Source: Streptomyces sp. R28
GTDB lineage: Bacteria; Actinomycetota; Actinomycetes; Streptomycetales; Streptomycetaceae
Length of the DNA: 64,000 nucleotides
Reading direction: 5' to 3'
Assembly (NCBI RefSeq): GCF_041052385.1
Contig: NZ_CP163439.1
Location: 1,911,001 to 1,975,000 of the forward strand
This document shows positions 24,449-34,463 of the stretch, in pieces; the first letter of the stretch is position 1; each line of letters begins with the position of its first letter. The notes beneath the pieces are model-generated. The model had not been told where the DNA came from. It worked only from the letters and a program-made list of their open reading frames with translations, and searched no databases. Both the position numbers and the translations under genes were made by a program.

Positions 24449-27117
24449 TTGGCCGATTCCGCCACGAGGCGTTCGACGGCCTCGACGGCCTCGCCGACGG
24501 CGGCCGGGTTCTGACCGCCGCCCTGGGCGACGTCCGGCTTGCCGCCACCGCCGCCGCCGAGGGTCTTGGCAGCCGTACGGACCAGGTCGCCGGCCTTGAG
24601 GCCACGCTCGCGGGCGGGCTCGTTGGTGGCGATGACGGTGAGCGGCTTGCCGTTGTTCACCGTGAACAGGGCGACCACGGCGGCGCGTCCGCCCTGGATA
24701 CGGCCGCGTACGTCGAGGACCAGCTTGCGCAGGTCGTCCGGCGTGGTGCCGTCCGGGACCTGACCGGTGACGACGGCGATCCCGTGGATGTCCTTGGCGG
24801 ACCCGGCGAGACCGGCCGCGGCCTGCAGGACCTTCTCGGCACGGAACTTCTCGATCTCCTTCTCGGCGTCCTTCAACTTGCCGAGCATGGCGGAGACCTT
24901 CTCCGGGAGCTCCTCCGGGCGACCCTTGATCAGCTCCTGGAGCTGGGCGACGACGGTGTGCTCACGGGCGAGGAAGTTGTAGGCGTCGACGCCGACGAGC
25001 GCCTCGATACGGCGCACACCGGAGCCGATCGACGACTCGCCGAGCAGCTTCACCAGGCCCAGCTGGGCGGTGTTGTGCACGTGCGTGCCGCCGCACAGCT
25101 CCTTGGAGAAGTCGCCGATGGTCACGACACGGACGCGCTCGCCGTACTTCTCGCCGAACTCGGCGATGGCGCCCTGCTTCTTGGCCTCGTCGATGCCCAT
25201 GACGTCGGCGCGGACGTCGAGGTCGCGGGCGAGGACCTCGTTGATCTTCTGCTCGACGTCGGTCATCACGGCCGTCGGAACGGCGGACGGGGAACCGAAG
25301 TCGAAGCGGAAGCGACCGGGCTGGTTCTCGGAACCGGCCTGCGCGGCCGTCGGGCCGAGGGCGTCGCGCAGGGCCTGGTGGGTGAGGTGGGTGGCCGAGT
25401 GGGCGCGGGCGATGGCCCTGCGGCGGAGCGAGTCGATGGAGGCGTGGGCCTTGGCACCGACCGTCACCTCGCCGACCTGGACGACGCCCTTGTGGACGTA
25501 CACGCCGGGGACCGGCTTCTGGCAGTCGCGGATCTCGATGACGGCACCGGTGTCGACCTTGATGCGGCCGGTGTCGCCGATCTGACCGCCGCCCTCGGCG
25601 TAGAACGGGGTGCGGTCGAGCACGATCTCGACCTCGTCGCCCTCGGTGGCGGCCGGGGAGGAGGCGCCGTCGACGAGGATGCCGACGATCGTGGACTCGC
25701 CCTCGGTGTCGCTGTACCCGATGAAGTCGGTCTCACCGACCTTGTCGGCGATCTCCCGGTAGGCGCCGGCACCGGCGTGGCCGGTCTTCTTGGCCTGGGC
25801 GTCGGCCTTGGCGCGCTCCCGCTGCTCCTTCATCAGGCGGCGGAAACCGTCCTCGTCCACGGACAGCCCCTGCTCGGCGGCCATCTCCAGGGTGAGGTCG
25901 ATCGGGAAGCCCCAGGTGTCGTGGAGCAGGAACGCCTTGTCGCCGGGCAGGACCGCGGAGCCGGAGGCCTTGGTCTCGGAGACGGCGGTGTCGAGGATGT
26001 TGGTGCCGGCCTTCAGCGTCTTGAGGAAGGCGTTCTCCTCGGCGACGGCGACCTTCTCGATGCGCTCGCGGTCGGTGACGAGCTCGGGGTACTGCTGGCC
26101 CATCATGCCGATGACGACGTCGATCAGGTCCTTGACGACCGGACCGGTGGCGCCGAGCAGACGCATGTTGCGGATCGCGCGACGCATGATGCGGCGCAGC
26201 ACGTAACCGCGGCCCTCGTTGCCGGGGGTGACGCCGTCGCCGATGAGCATCACCGACGTACGCATGTGGTCGGTGACCACGCGCAGGGAGACGTCCGAGC
26301 CGTGGGCGTCGCCGTACGCGACACCGGTCAGCTCGGTGGCCTTCTTGATGACGGCCATGGAGGTGTCGATCTCGTACATGTTCTGCACGCCCTGCAGAAT
26401 CATGGCGAGACGCTCGAGGCCCAGGCCCGTGTCGATGTTCTTGCTGGGCAGTTCGCCGAGGATCTCGAAGTTGTCCTTGCCGACGCCCGCGCCGCGCTCG
26501 TACTGCATGAAGACGAGGTTCCAGATCTCCACGTACCGCTCGTCGTTGACGGCGGGGCCGCCCTCGACGCCGAACTCGGGGCCGCGGTCGTAGTTGATCT
26601 CGGAACAGGGGCCACAGGGGCCGGGGACGCCCATGGACCAGTAGTTGTCCTTCATGCCGAGGCGCTGGATGCGCTCCTTGGGCACGCCGACGACCTCGTG
26701 CCAGATGCGCTCGGCTTCGTCGTCGTCCTTGTAGACGGTGATCCAGAGCTTCTCCGGCTCCAGGCCGTAACCACCCTTGTCCTGGGGGCTGGTGAGCAGC
26801 TCCCAGGCGTACTTGATGGCGCCTTCCTTGAAGTAGTCGCCGAAGGAGAAGTTGCCGCACATCTGGAAGAACGTGCCGTGGCGGGTGGTCTTGCCGACCT
26901 CTTCGATGTCGGGCGTGCGCACGCACTTCTGCACGCTGGTGGCGCGCGCGAAGGGCGGCTTGACCTCACCCAGGAAGTAGGGCTTGAAGGGCACCATGCC
27001 GGCCGGGACGAGGAGCAGAGTCGGGTCGTCCGCGATGAGCGACGCCGAAGGGACGACGGTGTGCCCGCGCTCCTCGAAGAAGCTCAGCCAGCGGCGGCGA
27101 ATCTCGGCCGACTCCAT
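24445..27117 (-). CDS. alaS: Alanyl-tRNA synthetase
   Basis: Charges tRNA-Ala and edits mischarged Ser/Gly. The 890-residue protein is of normal length. Class II catalytic core: [41 protein letters not shown]. The editing domain carries the zinc-type histidines of [11 protein letters not shown] and the CGGTHVHNT motif. The C-terminal C-Ala domain ends in a Gly-rich segment ([15 protein letters not shown]). ATG at 27117 shares one base with the stop of the upstream small gene (TGATG). It is followed by ruvX with a 4-base overlap. Confidence 0.97.
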   Translation of the reverse strand: MESAEIRRRWLSFFEERGHTVVPSASLIADDPTLLLVPAGMVPFKPYFLGEVKPPFARATSVQKCVRTPDIEEVGKTTRHGTFFQMCGNFSFGDYFKEGAIKYAWELLTSPQDKGGYGLEPEKLWITVYKDDDEAERIWHEVVGVPKERIQRLGMKDNYWSMGVPGPCGPCSEINYDRGPEFGVEGGPAVNDERYVEIWNLVFMQYERGAGVGKDNFEILGELPSKNIDTGLGLERLAMILQGVQNMYEIDTSMAVIKKATELTGVAYGDAHGSDVSLRVVTDHMRTSVMLIGDGVTPGNEGRGYVLRRIMRRAIRNMRLLGATGPVVKDLIDVVIGMMGQQYPELVTDRERIEKVAVAEENAFLKTLKAGTNILDTAVSETKASGSAVLPGDKAFLLHDTWGFPIDLTLEMAAEQGLSVDEDGFRRLMKEQRERAKADAQAKKTGHAGAGAYREIADKVGETDFIGYSDTEGESTIVGILVDGASSPAATEGDEVEIVLDRTPFYAEGGGQIGDTGRIKVDTGAVIEIRDCQKPVPGVYVHKGVVQVGEVTVGAKAHASIDSLRRRAIARAHSATHLTHQALRDALGPTAAQAGSENQPGRFRFDFGSPSAVPTAVMTDVEQKINEVLARDLDVRADVMGIDEAKKQGAIAEFGEKYGERVRVVTIGDFSKELCGGTHVHNTAQLGLVKLLGESSIGSGVRRIEALVGVDAYNFLAREHTVVAQLQELIKGRPEELPEKVSAMLGKLKDAEKEIEKFRAEKVLQAAAGLAGSAKDIHGIAVVTGQVPDGTTPDDLRKLVLDVRGRIQGGRAAVVALFTVNNGKPLTVIATNEPARERGLKAGDLVRTAAKTLGGGGGGKPDVAQGGGQNPAAVGEAVEAVERLVAESAK

Positions 27118-27461
27118 CAGTGGTCCTCATTCCGGTTGTTCGAGTACGTCGTCCTGTCGACGTACTTCGGGTTGGTGCGGTTCTCGATGGCGGCGATGCG
27201 CCGGGGTGCGGGGAGCTCGGGGTCGGTGTTGATGCCCAGGGCGTCCCCCAGCTCTTCCTCCCGCTGGGCCATGTTGTCGCGGACGTCGAGCGCGAAGCCC
27301 ACCGCGCGGTCCTTGAGCCGGTGACCGGCCTCGAGCGCCTTGTTCGCCGCGGTCGCGGCGAGGCTCTCGGGGGTCAGCTGCTTCAGCTTCCGGTTGACCT
27401 TGGTGGTGGCCCACACACCGGCGGCGACGCCCGTGCTGAACCAGAACGTACGGCGGAACAT
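27117..27461 (-). CDS. Small conserved actinobacterial protein (DUF6167-like)
   Basis: 114 aa. The N-terminus is a short hydrophobic stretch ([21 protein letters not shown]) that may associate with the membrane. It is followed by [20 protein letters not shown] and a charged, partly helical part ([18 protein letters not shown]). The C-terminus is hydrophilic and Asn/Arg-rich. It resembles small proteins annotated as DUF6167 next to alaS in Streptomyces; I give that name from memory. ATG at 27461. Its stop overlaps the alaS start by one base, and the DUF948 gene lies 8 bases upstream, so the three form one unit. Confidence 0.75.
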   Translation of the reverse strand: MFRRTFWFSTGVAAGVWATTKVNRKLKQLTPESLAATAANKALEAGHRLKDRAVGFALDVRDNMAQREEELGDALGINTDPELPAPRRIAAIENRTNPKYVDRTTYSNNRNEDH

Positions 27462-27469
27462 GCTGGGTC

Positions 27470-27925
27470 TCAGTCCCTCTTCCCGCGGAGGTTTCGCTTC
27501 TCCCGTCGCGCGCCCGGAACCGTGCGGCCCACGATCACGGTGCGTCGGGGCGCCTTGGCCGGCGCGTCGTCCTTGCGTCCGCCGAGGGCCCGGCGCACGC
27601 CGTACCCGAAGGCCGCGACCTTGACCAGGGGGCCGCCGAAGGTGGAGGCGACGGTGGTCGACAGGGCGGAGGCGTTCGACGTGACCTCCTGGACGTCGGA
27701 GGCGATCGCGTCGACCCGGTCGATCTGGGTCTGCGCGGAGCGCACCGCCGTGGAGGCCTCTGCCAGGAGCGGGACGGCCTGGTCCGTCACGTCCGCGACG
27801 AGCTTGGTGGTCGCCCTGAGCGTCTGGGCCAGCCTCGCCAGCGCGACGGCGAGGAAGGAGACCAGGATCGCCCAGAACACGGCCACCAGGATCCCGGCAA
27901 CCTCTCCACCGGACACTGTGTGCAC
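27470..27925 (-). CDS. DUF948-family membrane protein
   Basis: 151 aa. One N-terminal membrane helix (about residues 8-30, VAGILVAVFWAILVSFLAVAL), then a long helical, probably coiled-coil part with regularly spaced polar residues (TTKLVADVTDQAVPLLAEAS and onward). A basic C-terminal tail (RREKRNLRGKRD) follows. This layout is that of DUF948 proteins, some of which are called general stress proteins; the molecular role is unknown. The start is GTG at 27925 (GGGAG just upstream) or GTG at 27916. It precedes the DUF6167-like gene and alaS. Confidence 0.8.
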   Translation of the reverse strand: MHTVSGGEVAGILVAVFWAILVSFLAVALARLAQTLRATTKLVADVTDQAVPLLAEASTAVRSAQTQIDRVDAIASDVQEVTSNASALSTTVASTFGGPLVKVAAFGYGVRRALGGRKDDAPAKAPRRTVIVGRTVPGARREKRNLRGKRD

Positions 27926-28142
27926 CCGCTCCCTGAAACGTGCCTCTACATCGGTCTACATCGAAAAAGTCGTGCACCGAGCCTATCGCGCCGGGGGTGC
28001 CGCTCTGCACCGGATTACCACCCGCGCGGAGCCGAGTTGCCGGAAGTCCGACCGTGCACATGCGAAAGCCCGCCGCCCCGCCCGCCCGGAAGGGCGGGGA
28101 GACGACGGGCTCAGGCGCAGAAGTCCTACGACCGCTGAAGGA

Positions 28143-28757
28143 TCAACGGGCGTAGTACTCGACGACGAGCTGCTCGTCGCAGATCACCGGGATCTCCTTG
28201 CGGTTCGGCTCACGGTCCAGGCGGAACGCCAGGGCCTTGAGGTTCACCTGGAGGTAGCGCGGGGTCTCGCCCTCGGGGGCGAAGCCGCCCTCACGGGCGA
28301 TGGAGAAGAGGGTCTTCTCGCGGCTGCGCTCGCGGACCATCACGACGTCGTCGGGACGGACGCGGAACGACGGCTTGTCGACCTTGCCGCCGTTGACCTC
28401 GATGTGGCCGTGCACGACCATCTGACGGGCCTGGTAGATGGTGCGGGCGATGCCCGAACGCAGGACCAGGGCGTCGAGACGACGCTCGAGCTCGATGATC
28501 AGGGCCTCACCGGTCTTGCCCTGAACCTTGGAGGCACGCTCGTAGGCGCGGACGAGCTGACGCTCGGACACGTCGTACTGCGCACGCAGACGCTGCTTCT
28601 CGAGCAGACGGACCTTGTAGTCCGAGTTCTGCTTGCGGCCACGGCCGTGCTCACCCGGCGGGTAGGGACGGGCCTCGAAGTACTTGACGGCCTTCGGGGT
28701 CAGCGCAATGCCGAGGGCACGCGACTTCTTGACCTTGGGGCGGGACTGGTTCGCCAC
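28143..28757 (-). CDS. rpsD: 30S ribosomal protein S4
   Basis: Primary 16S rRNA-binding protein that starts assembly of the 30S body. 204 aa from GTG at 28757, preceded by AGGAAAAGGAAAAGAA. The S4 RNA-binding domain is seen at residues about 94-155 ([33 protein letters not shown]). The N-terminal zinc-finger region has no cysteine, so this is the zinc-independent form. The gene stands alone here, outside an alpha operon with rpsM, rpsK and rpoA. A 300-base untranslated stretch upstream could hold a leader. Confidence 0.97.
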   Translation of the reverse strand: MANQSRPKVKKSRALGIALTPKAVKYFEARPYPPGEHGRGRKQNSDYKVRLLEKQRLRAQYDVSERQLVRAYERASKVQGKTGEALIIELERRLDALVLRSGIARTIYQARQMVVHGHIEVNGGKVDKPSFRVRPDDVVMVRERSREKTLFSIAREGGFAPEGETPRYLQVNLKALAFRLDREPNRKEIPVICDEQLVVEYYAR

Positions 28758-29061
28758 TTCTTTTCCTTTTCCTGTTTCGGCTGCCTCAGAGTTACGGGAG
28801 GTCGCAATCCGCAGCCGGGGGAATTCCCGACAGGTCCGCGAGGGACTTGCCAGGCAGCCGCTCCCCTGGTCTGGGCACATACGTGCAGCACACGAACGGC
28901 CCACCGACCGGTCCCGGAACTGCGGGTGGTGGTGGGCTGCCCGCGACACCTACGACGGTGCGCGACGCTCCTGGATCAACAGATCCGGCTGGTTGTCCCG
29001 CCTGAGGCGCCGACCGGAGCCGGACACGGGACTCAGCACTTCGAGGGATTCTACAGGCTGG
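28758..29061. other. Region upstream of rpsD
   Basis: 304 bases without a convincing gene between rarA and rpsD, probably the rpsD promoter and leader. The minus strand has AT-richer pieces (CTGTTGATCCAGGAG near 28980) and several short stems such as GGGAATTCCC at 28819-28828. I could not define a ribosomal-protein leader structure with confidence. Confidence 0.4.
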
Positions 29062-30417
29062 TCAGGACCGCCTGCGACCGAGGTGCTTCCTGGTCCACTC
29101 CACGGCATCGGCGTACCGCGCCTCGGTGCCGTGCCGGGTGGGCTCGTAGTACTCGCGGTCCTTGATGGCGTCCGGGGCGTACTGCTGGGCGGCGATGCCC
29201 TCGGCCAGGTCGTGGGGATACACGTACCCCTGCGCGTGCCCGAGTTTGGCGGCGCCCTTGTAGTGCCCGTCGCGCAGGTGGGGCGGGACCGGGCCGGCCA
29301 GTCCCTTGCGTACGTCGTCCAGGGCGGCGCCGATCGCGGTGGTCGCGGCGTTGGACTTGGGGGCGAGGGCGAGGGCGATGGTGGCGTGGCTGAGGGTGAG
29401 GGCGGCCTCGGGGAAGCCGATCATGGCGACGGCCTGGGCGGCGGCGACCGCGATCGGCAGGGCGTTCGGGTCGGCGAGGCCGATGTCCTCGCTGGCGGAG
29501 ATCATCAGGCGGCGGGCGATGAAGCGGGGGTCCTCGCCGGCCTCGATCATGCGGGCCAGGTAGTGCAGGGCGGCGTCGACGTCGGAGCCGCGGATGGACT
29601 TGATGAGGGCGCTGGCCACGTCGTAGTGCTGGTCGCCGTCGCGGTCGTACTTCACCGCCGCCCGGTCGACGGTCTCCTCCAGTGTCTGCAGGCCGATCTC
29701 CGTCTCGCCCTGGTCGAGCGCCGCCCCGGCGGCCGCCTCCAGGGCGGTCAGGGCGCGGCGGGCGTCGCCGCCGGCGATGCGCAGCAGGTGGGCCTCGGTG
29801 TCCTCGGGGAGGGTGACTGCGCCCCCCAGGCCGCGCTCGTCGGTGAGGGCCCGGTGCAGGAGGCCGCGCAGGTCGTCGTCGGTGAGGGGTTCGAGGGTGA
29901 GGAGCAGGGAGCGGGACAGCAGGGGGGAGATGACCGAGAAGTACGGGTTCTCGGTGGTCGCCGCGATGAGGGTCACCCAGCGGTTCTCGACGGCCGGGAG
30001 GAGGGAGTCCTGCTGGGCCTTGCTGAAGCGGTGGATCTCGTCGAGGAAGAGGACGGTCTCCTTGCCGAAGCCGCCGGTGGCGCGGCGGGCGCCGTCGATG
30101 ACCGCGCGGACCTCCTTCACCCCGGCGGTGATGGCGGAGAGCTCGACGAAGCGCTTGTTGGTGGCCTTGGAGACGACGTACGCCAGGGTGGTCTTGCCGG
30201 TGCCGGGCGGGCCCCAGAGGATCACCGAGGAGGGTCCGGCGGGGCCGCCGCCTGATTCGCCGACGAGTCTGCGCAGGGGCGAGCCCGGCTTCAGCAGGTG
30301 CTGCTGGCCCACCACCTCGTCCAGGGTGCGCGGGCGCATGCGCACCGCCAGGGGACTGCCGGCGGGGTCCTTCTCCTGGCGTTCTTCTGCGGCGGCGGTG
30401 AACAGGTCGGGCTCCAC
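29062..30417 (-). CDS. rarA: Replication-associated recombination protein A (RarA/MgsA), AAA ATPase
   Basis: AAA+ ATPase that acts at stalled replication forks with SSB. 451 aa. Walker [15 protein letters not shown] (about residues 68-81), Walker [11 protein letters not shown], sensor 1 [10 protein letters not shown], then the helical lid and the MgsA tetramerisation domain ([32 protein letters not shown]). This rules out RuvB and clamp-loader subunits. Start GTG at 30417, with AGGG 7 bases upstream. It lies between VKOR and rpsD on the same strand. Confidence 0.94.
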   Translation of the reverse strand: MEPDLFTAAAEERQEKDPAGSPLAVRMRPRTLDEVVGQQHLLKPGSPLRRLVGESGGGPAGPSSVILWGPPGTGKTTLAYVVSKATNKRFVELSAITAGVKEVRAVIDGARRATGGFGKETVLFLDEIHRFSKAQQDSLLPAVENRWVTLIAATTENPYFSVISPLLSRSLLLTLEPLTDDDLRGLLHRALTDERGLGGAVTLPEDTEAHLLRIAGGDARRALTALEAAAGAALDQGETEIGLQTLEETVDRAAVKYDRDGDQHYDVASALIKSIRGSDVDAALHYLARMIEAGEDPRFIARRLMISASEDIGLADPNALPIAVAAAQAVAMIGFPEAALTLSHATIALALAPKSNAATTAIGAALDDVRKGLAGPVPPHLRDGHYKGAAKLGHAQGYVYPHDLAEGIAAQQYAPDAIKDREYYEPTRHGTEARYADAVEWTRKHLGRRRS

Positions 30418-30485
30418 GCTGAAACCCTAAATCACCGCACTGACAATCCCGCCCGCGCCCGGAGAGGCCCGGCTGGGCCGGCCGC

Positions 30486-31142
30486 TCAGCTGGTCCAGAA
30501 GTCCCACCAGCGGGTCAGGATCAGCATGCCGATGATTCCGATGTGCAGCACGGGCATGACCCAGGTGAACTCGCCGAAGAAGCTCTTCAGCCAGTTCGGC
30601 GCGGGCAGGAAGCCGCTTCGGATGTTGAACGACGTCACGTACCAGAACATGATGATCGTCGCGACCCAGGCCAGCGAGCACCACAGGCACAGCGCGTTGA
30701 TCCGGTACAGCGACTGGAACATCAGCCAGGCGCAGAAGCCCACGCCGAAGAGCGTGCCGGCGTTGAAGGTGAGCCAGTACCAGCGCGGGAAGCGGGCGCG
30801 GCCCAGCAGGCTCATACCGACGCAGATGACGATGCCGTAGGCGACCAGGCCGAGCATCGGGTTGGGGAACCCGAAGGCGGCGGCCTGCTTGCTCTCCATG
30901 ACGCTGCCGCAGGAGACGACGGGGTTCAGGCTGCAGCCAGGGGTGAACGTCTTGCCCTCGACCTTGGCCTCGAGCAGCTTGAACTTGTCGATCGTGATGA
31001 CCCACGCGGCAAGCAGTCCCGCCGCGCCGGTGATCACCAGCATCAGGGCGAACGCACGACTGCCGCCCGCCGACTGCGGCACCGCCGCGGCACGCTCCGG
31101 CTCGGGCTCGGTGGAGACGTCTTTGACTGTCGTCTTGCTCAT
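30486..31142 (-). CDS. Vitamin K epoxide reductase (VKOR) family membrane protein
   Basis: Bacterial VKOR homologues reoxidise DsbA-like proteins and pass electrons to quinone, so they support disulfide formation outside the membrane. 218 aa with about five membrane segments (31-50, 95-112, 122-143, 152-170, 195-211). Both redox pairs are present: loop cysteines 70 and 78 (GCSLNPVVSCGS, with the conserved Ser) and the CxxC pair 152/155 (LCLWC). No thioredoxin domain is fused and no dsbA gene is in the window. The start ATG at 31142 (MSKTTVKDV) follows a charged N-terminal tail; a start at 31232 would add 30 residues without visible homology. Confidence 0.9.
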   Translation of the reverse strand: MSKTTVKDVSTEPEPERAAAVPQSAGGSRAFALMLVITGAAGLLAAWVITIDKFKLLEAKVEGKTFTPGCSLNPVVSCGSVMESKQAAAFGFPNPMLGLVAYGIVICVGMSLLGRARFPRWYWLTFNAGTLFGVGFCAWLMFQSLYRINALCLWCSLAWVATIIMFWYVTSFNIRSGFLPAPNWLKSFFGEFTWVMPVLHIGIIGMLILTRWWDFWTS

Positions 31143-31288
31143 CACGCCGATTCCGTCACTTGAGACTTGGAATTTCTCCGGACACGGCACATTGTGCCGC
31201 ACACGCACGCGTGCCCACCGTTCGCTGGACATAAGGAAAGGCGCGCGATCGGGTGGAGGCGTTCGGTTCAGGACATCGACGGGACGGC

Positions 31289-31322
31289 AAAGGGCGGGGA
31301 CCCGAACCGGTCCCCGCCCTTT
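31289..31322 (-). terminator. Hairpin downstream of hisS
   Basis: Stem of 12 to 14 bp: AAAGGGCGGGGA (31289-31300) pairs with 31311-31322, plus two inner pairs. It begins 7 bases after the hisS stop. The A-run and T-run at the stem foot support a terminator role. Confidence 0.75.
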
Positions 31323-31328
31323 CGGAAT

Positions 31329-32591
31329 TCAGCCCAGTCGGGCTTCCAACTCCGCGACGATCTCGTTGACGCCGATCGCCGTCTGCTCACCGGACTCCAT
31401 GTCCTTGAGCTGTACGACACCCTCGGCGAGGTCGCGTTCGCCGGCGACGATCGTGTAGCGGGCGCCGCTGCGGTTGGCGTTCTTCATCGCGCCCTTGAGG
31501 CCCTTGTCGCCGTAGGAGAAGTCCGCCGCGATGCCGACCTTGCGCAGCTCGGTGACCTTGGCGAACAGGATGCGGCGCGCCTCCTCGCCGAGCGGCACCG
31601 CGAACACGCTGGTGGACGACGGGAGTTGGAGCTCCACGCCCTCGGCCTCCAGGGCGAGCACCGTGCGGTCGACGCCCAGGGCCCAGCCGACGGACGGCAG
31701 CGCGGGGCCGCCGATCATCTCGGACAGGCCGTCGTAGCGGCCGCCGCCGCCCACCGCGGACTGGGAGCCCAGACCGTCGTGGACGAACTCGAAGGTCGTA
31801 CGCGTGTAGTAGTCCAGGCCGCGCACCAGCTTCGGGTCGTCCTCGAAGGAGACGCCCGCGGCGGTGATCAGTTCGCGGACCTCCTCGTGGTACGCCTTGC
31901 AGGCGTCGCAGAGGTAGTCGCGCAGGAGCGGGGCACCGGTCAGCTGCTTCTGGACCGACTCACGCTTGTCGTCGAGGACGCGCAGCGGGTTGATCTCCGC
32001 GCGGCGCAGGGTGTCCTCGTCCAGGTCCAGGCCGCGCAGGAAGTCCTGCAGCGCCGCTCGGTACACCGGGCGGCACTCCTTGTCGCCCAGGCTGTTGAGC
32101 AGGATCCGGAAGTTGCTGAGGCCGAGCGAGCGGTAGGCCTGGTCGGCCAGGATGATCAGCTCGGCGTCCAGCGCCGGGTCCTCGGCGCCGATCGCCTCGG
32201 CGCCGACCTGGGAGAAGTGCCTGTAACGGCCCTTCTGGGGACGCTCGTAGCGATAGTAGGAGCCCGAATACCAGAGCTTGACCGGGAGGTTGCCCGCCTT
32301 GTGCAGGTTGGCCTCCAGGGCCGCGCGCAGGACCGATGCCGTGCCCTCGGGACGCAGGGCCAGCTTGTCGCCGCCCTTGGTCTCGAAGGCGTACATCTCC
32401 TTGGTGACGATGTCGGTGGACTCGCCGACACCGCGCGCGAACAGCTCGACGCTCTCGAAGCCGGGCGTCTCGATGTAGCCGTAGCCGGAGTTGCGCAGCG
32501 GAGCCGCGATCGCCTCACGGACGGCCAGGTACGTGGCGGAGTCCGGCGGGATCAGGTCGTACGTGCCCTTGGGGGCTTTGAAGGTGCTCAC
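31329..32591 (-). CDS. hisS: Histidyl-tRNA synthetase
   Basis: Charges tRNA-His. 420 aa, class II synthetase: motif 1 region [13 protein letters not shown] and [24 protein letters not shown], motif 2 [20 protein letters not shown], the histidine-specific [14 protein letters not shown], motif 3 [13 protein letters not shown], and a C-terminal anticodon-binding domain. Start GTG at 32591 ([12 protein letters not shown]) is 11 bases after the end of the metallo-hydrolase gene. HisS and this hydrolase are neighbours in many actinobacteria. Confidence 0.96.
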   Translation of the reverse strand: MSTFKAPKGTYDLIPPDSATYLAVREAIAAPLRNSGYGYIETPGFESVELFARGVGESTDIVTKEMYAFETKGGDKLALRPEGTASVLRAALEANLHKAGNLPVKLWYSGSYYRYERPQKGRYRHFSQVGAEAIGAEDPALDAELIILADQAYRSLGLSNFRILLNSLGDKECRPVYRAALQDFLRGLDLDEDTLRRAEINPLRVLDDKRESVQKQLTGAPLLRDYLCDACKAYHEEVRELITAAGVSFEDDPKLVRGLDYYTRTTFEFVHDGLGSQSAVGGGGRYDGLSEMIGGPALPSVGWALGVDRTVLALEAEGVELQLPSSTSVFAVPLGEEARRILFAKVTELRKVGIAADFSYGDKGLKGAMKNANRSGARYTIVAGERDLAEGVVQLKDMESGEQTAIGVNEIVAELEARLG

Positions 32592-32602
32592 GGAAGGTCT
32601 CG

Positions 32603-33319
32603 TCACATTCCTCGTCGGGGAGCCTCTGCGGCGCCGCGATCTTGGCGGCCCGCGGCCACTTGCCGCAGATACGGGTTGGTGGCGCGCTCCTGGCCGATGG
32701 TCGTCTGGGGGCCGTGGCCGGACAGCACCACGGTCGAGTCGTCGAGCGGCAGGCACACGCGGGCCAGCGATTCGAGCATCTCGGCCATGTCACCGCCGGG
32801 CAGGTCGGTGCGTCCGATGGAGCCGGCGAACAGCAGGTCGCCCGAGAAGAAGACCGGCGGGATGTCCGCCGCCTCGGGCAGGCCGAAGGTCACCGACCCC
32901 CTGGTATGGCCCGGCGCGTGCGCGACGGTCAGCTCCAGGCCGGCCAACTCCAGCTTGGCGCCGTCGGTCAGCTCCTTGACGTCGTCCGGCTCCCCGATGG
33001 TCAGCTCGCCCATCAGCTGCATGCCGATGGAGCGGCCGAGCGCCTTCTCGGGGTCGCTCATCATGTACCGGTCCTCGGGGTGGATCCAGGCCGGTACGTC
33101 GTGTGCGCCGCACACCGGGACGACCGAGGCCACGTGATCGAGGTGGCCGTGGGTGAGGACGACGGCGACGGGCTTGAGCCGATGCTTCTTCAGTGCTTCC
33201 TCGACTCCGGGGGCCGCTTCGTGGCCCGGGTCGATGATCACGCACTCCTCACCGGCGGCGGGGGCGACGAGATAACAGTTCGTCCCCCAGGCCCCGGCGG
33301 GGAACCCGGCAATGAGCAC
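32603..33319 (-). CDS. Metallo-beta-lactamase fold hydrolase (glyoxalase II-like)
   Basis: 238 aa. The binuclear metal site is complete: THGHLDH near residue 57, a later His in HAPGHTRGS, Asp in FFSGDLLF and His in LSGHGPQT. The family includes hydroxyacylglutathione hydrolases; since actinobacteria use mycothiol, the substrate is probably another thioester, but this is inference. Start GTG at 33319, with AAGGA 5 bases upstream. It is divergent from the cyclophilin gene and followed by hisS. Confidence 0.88.
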   Translation of the reverse strand: MLIAGFPAGAWGTNCYLVAPAAGEECVIIDPGHEAAPGVEEALKKHRLKPVAVVLTHGHLDHVASVVPVCGAHDVPAWIHPEDRYMMSDPEKALGRSIGMQLMGELTIGEPDDVKELTDGAKLELAGLELTVAHAPGHTRGSVTFGLPEAADIPPVFFSGDLLFAGSIGRTDLPGGDMAEMLESLARVCLPLDDSTVVLSGHGPQTTIGQERATNPYLRQVAAGRQDRGAAEAPRRGM

Positions 33320-33500
33320 GATCGTCCTTACGTTTGTGTCGACACAGGTGGTTTGTCGGCGGGCTCCGCCTGTCGTCAGAGCCTACCGGCGCTGCCGATT
33401 CCTCAGCGAACCCATATACGGTACGGGGCACACGCAGGCGATCGGCTCAATGAACGCACGCGTACCGGTCGACACACACGACGCATGAGGAGAGAACCCG

Positions 33501-34328
33501 GTGGTCAGCCAGGAACAGCGGCGGCGTCAGCTCGCCCGGGAGAAGTTCTTGCGGCAGCAGCAGCGGCGTACGTCCGCCCGGCGCAAGGCGCGCATGCGCA
33601 ACTCGGTGATCGCGTCGGCGCTCGGGGTGGTGATCATCGGCAGCCTCGCCCTGTACACGACCGGGGTCCTCAAGAGCGACGACGACAGCAAGAGCAACGC
33701 GAGCGCGGAGGTCACGCCCAGCGCGACCAGCAAGGCTCCTGACCCGTGCGAGAAGCCCGCGGCGGGCAAGGTCAAGACGGCGACCTGGAAGAAGGAGCCG
33801 GCGCTGACCATCGACAAGTCGGCGAAGTACGCGATGAAGCTGGCGACGACGTGCGGTGACATAGACATCGCGCTGAAGGCGTCGGCCGCTCCGCACACCG
33901 TCAACTCCTTCAACTTCCTCGCCGGGAAGGCCTTTTTCGACCATTCCAAGTGCCACCGGCTGACCGACACCGGCATCTACGTGCTGCAGTGCGGCGACCC
34001 GACGGGCACCGGCTCGGGCGGCCCCGGGTACACGATCCCGGACGAGAACCTGAAGGACAAAAGCCTCAAGAACAACATCTACCCGGCGGGCACCGTCGCG
34101 ATGGCGAACACCGGGCAGAAGCACTCCGGCGGCAGCCAGTTCTTCCTGGTCTATCAGGACAGTCAGCTTCCGCCGAGCTACACACCGTTCGGTACCGTTT
34201 CCGAATCCGGCATGAAGGTACTCAAGAAGATTGCGGACGCCGGGGCCCAGCCCGCCGACCCCACGACCCAGAACACCGCGCCCAACGCGACGGTCGTGAT
34301 CAACAAGGCGACGGTCACCAAATCCTGA
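33501..34328 (+). CDS. Membrane-anchored cyclophilin-type peptidyl-prolyl isomerase
   Basis: 275 aa from GTG at 33501. A basic, Gln/Arg-rich cytoplasmic N-terminus (residues 1-33) precedes one membrane helix (34-56, NSVIASALGVVIIGSLALYT). A Ser/Lys/Asp-rich linker follows, then a cyclophilin domain (about 105-270) with GTVAMANTGQ, GSQFFLVYQDS and YTPFGTVSESG. The usual catalytic FHR triplet reads CHRL, so Phe is replaced by Cys while Arg is kept. The domain lies outside the cell and may help fold exported proteins. Relatives lie near relA in Streptomyces. Confidence 0.9.
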   Translation: MVSQEQRRRQLAREKFLRQQQRRTSARRKARMRNSVIASALGVVIIGSLALYTTGVLKSDDDSKSNASAEVTPSATSKAPDPCEKPAAGKVKTATWKKEPALTIDKSAKYAMKLATTCGDIDIALKASAAPHTVNSFNFLAGKAFFDHSKCHRLTDTGIYVLQCGDPTGTGSGGPGYTIPDENLKDKSLKNNIYPAGTVAMANTGQKHSGGSQFFLVYQDSQLPPSYTPFGTVSESGMKVLKKIADAGAQPADPTTQNTAPNATVVINKATVTKS

Positions 34329-34463
34329 CCTCCAGCTGGGGAATTTCGGTCGCGCGGGATGCGGACAGGCAACCCGCCGGTCGCCTATGTTGGCCGTGAC
34401 GAAACTGTGGACGATGCCCGGGGGAACACAAGCCCCACGCAGGCATCATGTGGAGGAGGCGCT

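Noticed and set aside
24433-27324. Plus-strand frame of over 900 codons opposite alaS
   Set aside because: Same antisense artefact; no ribosome binding site or family motif.
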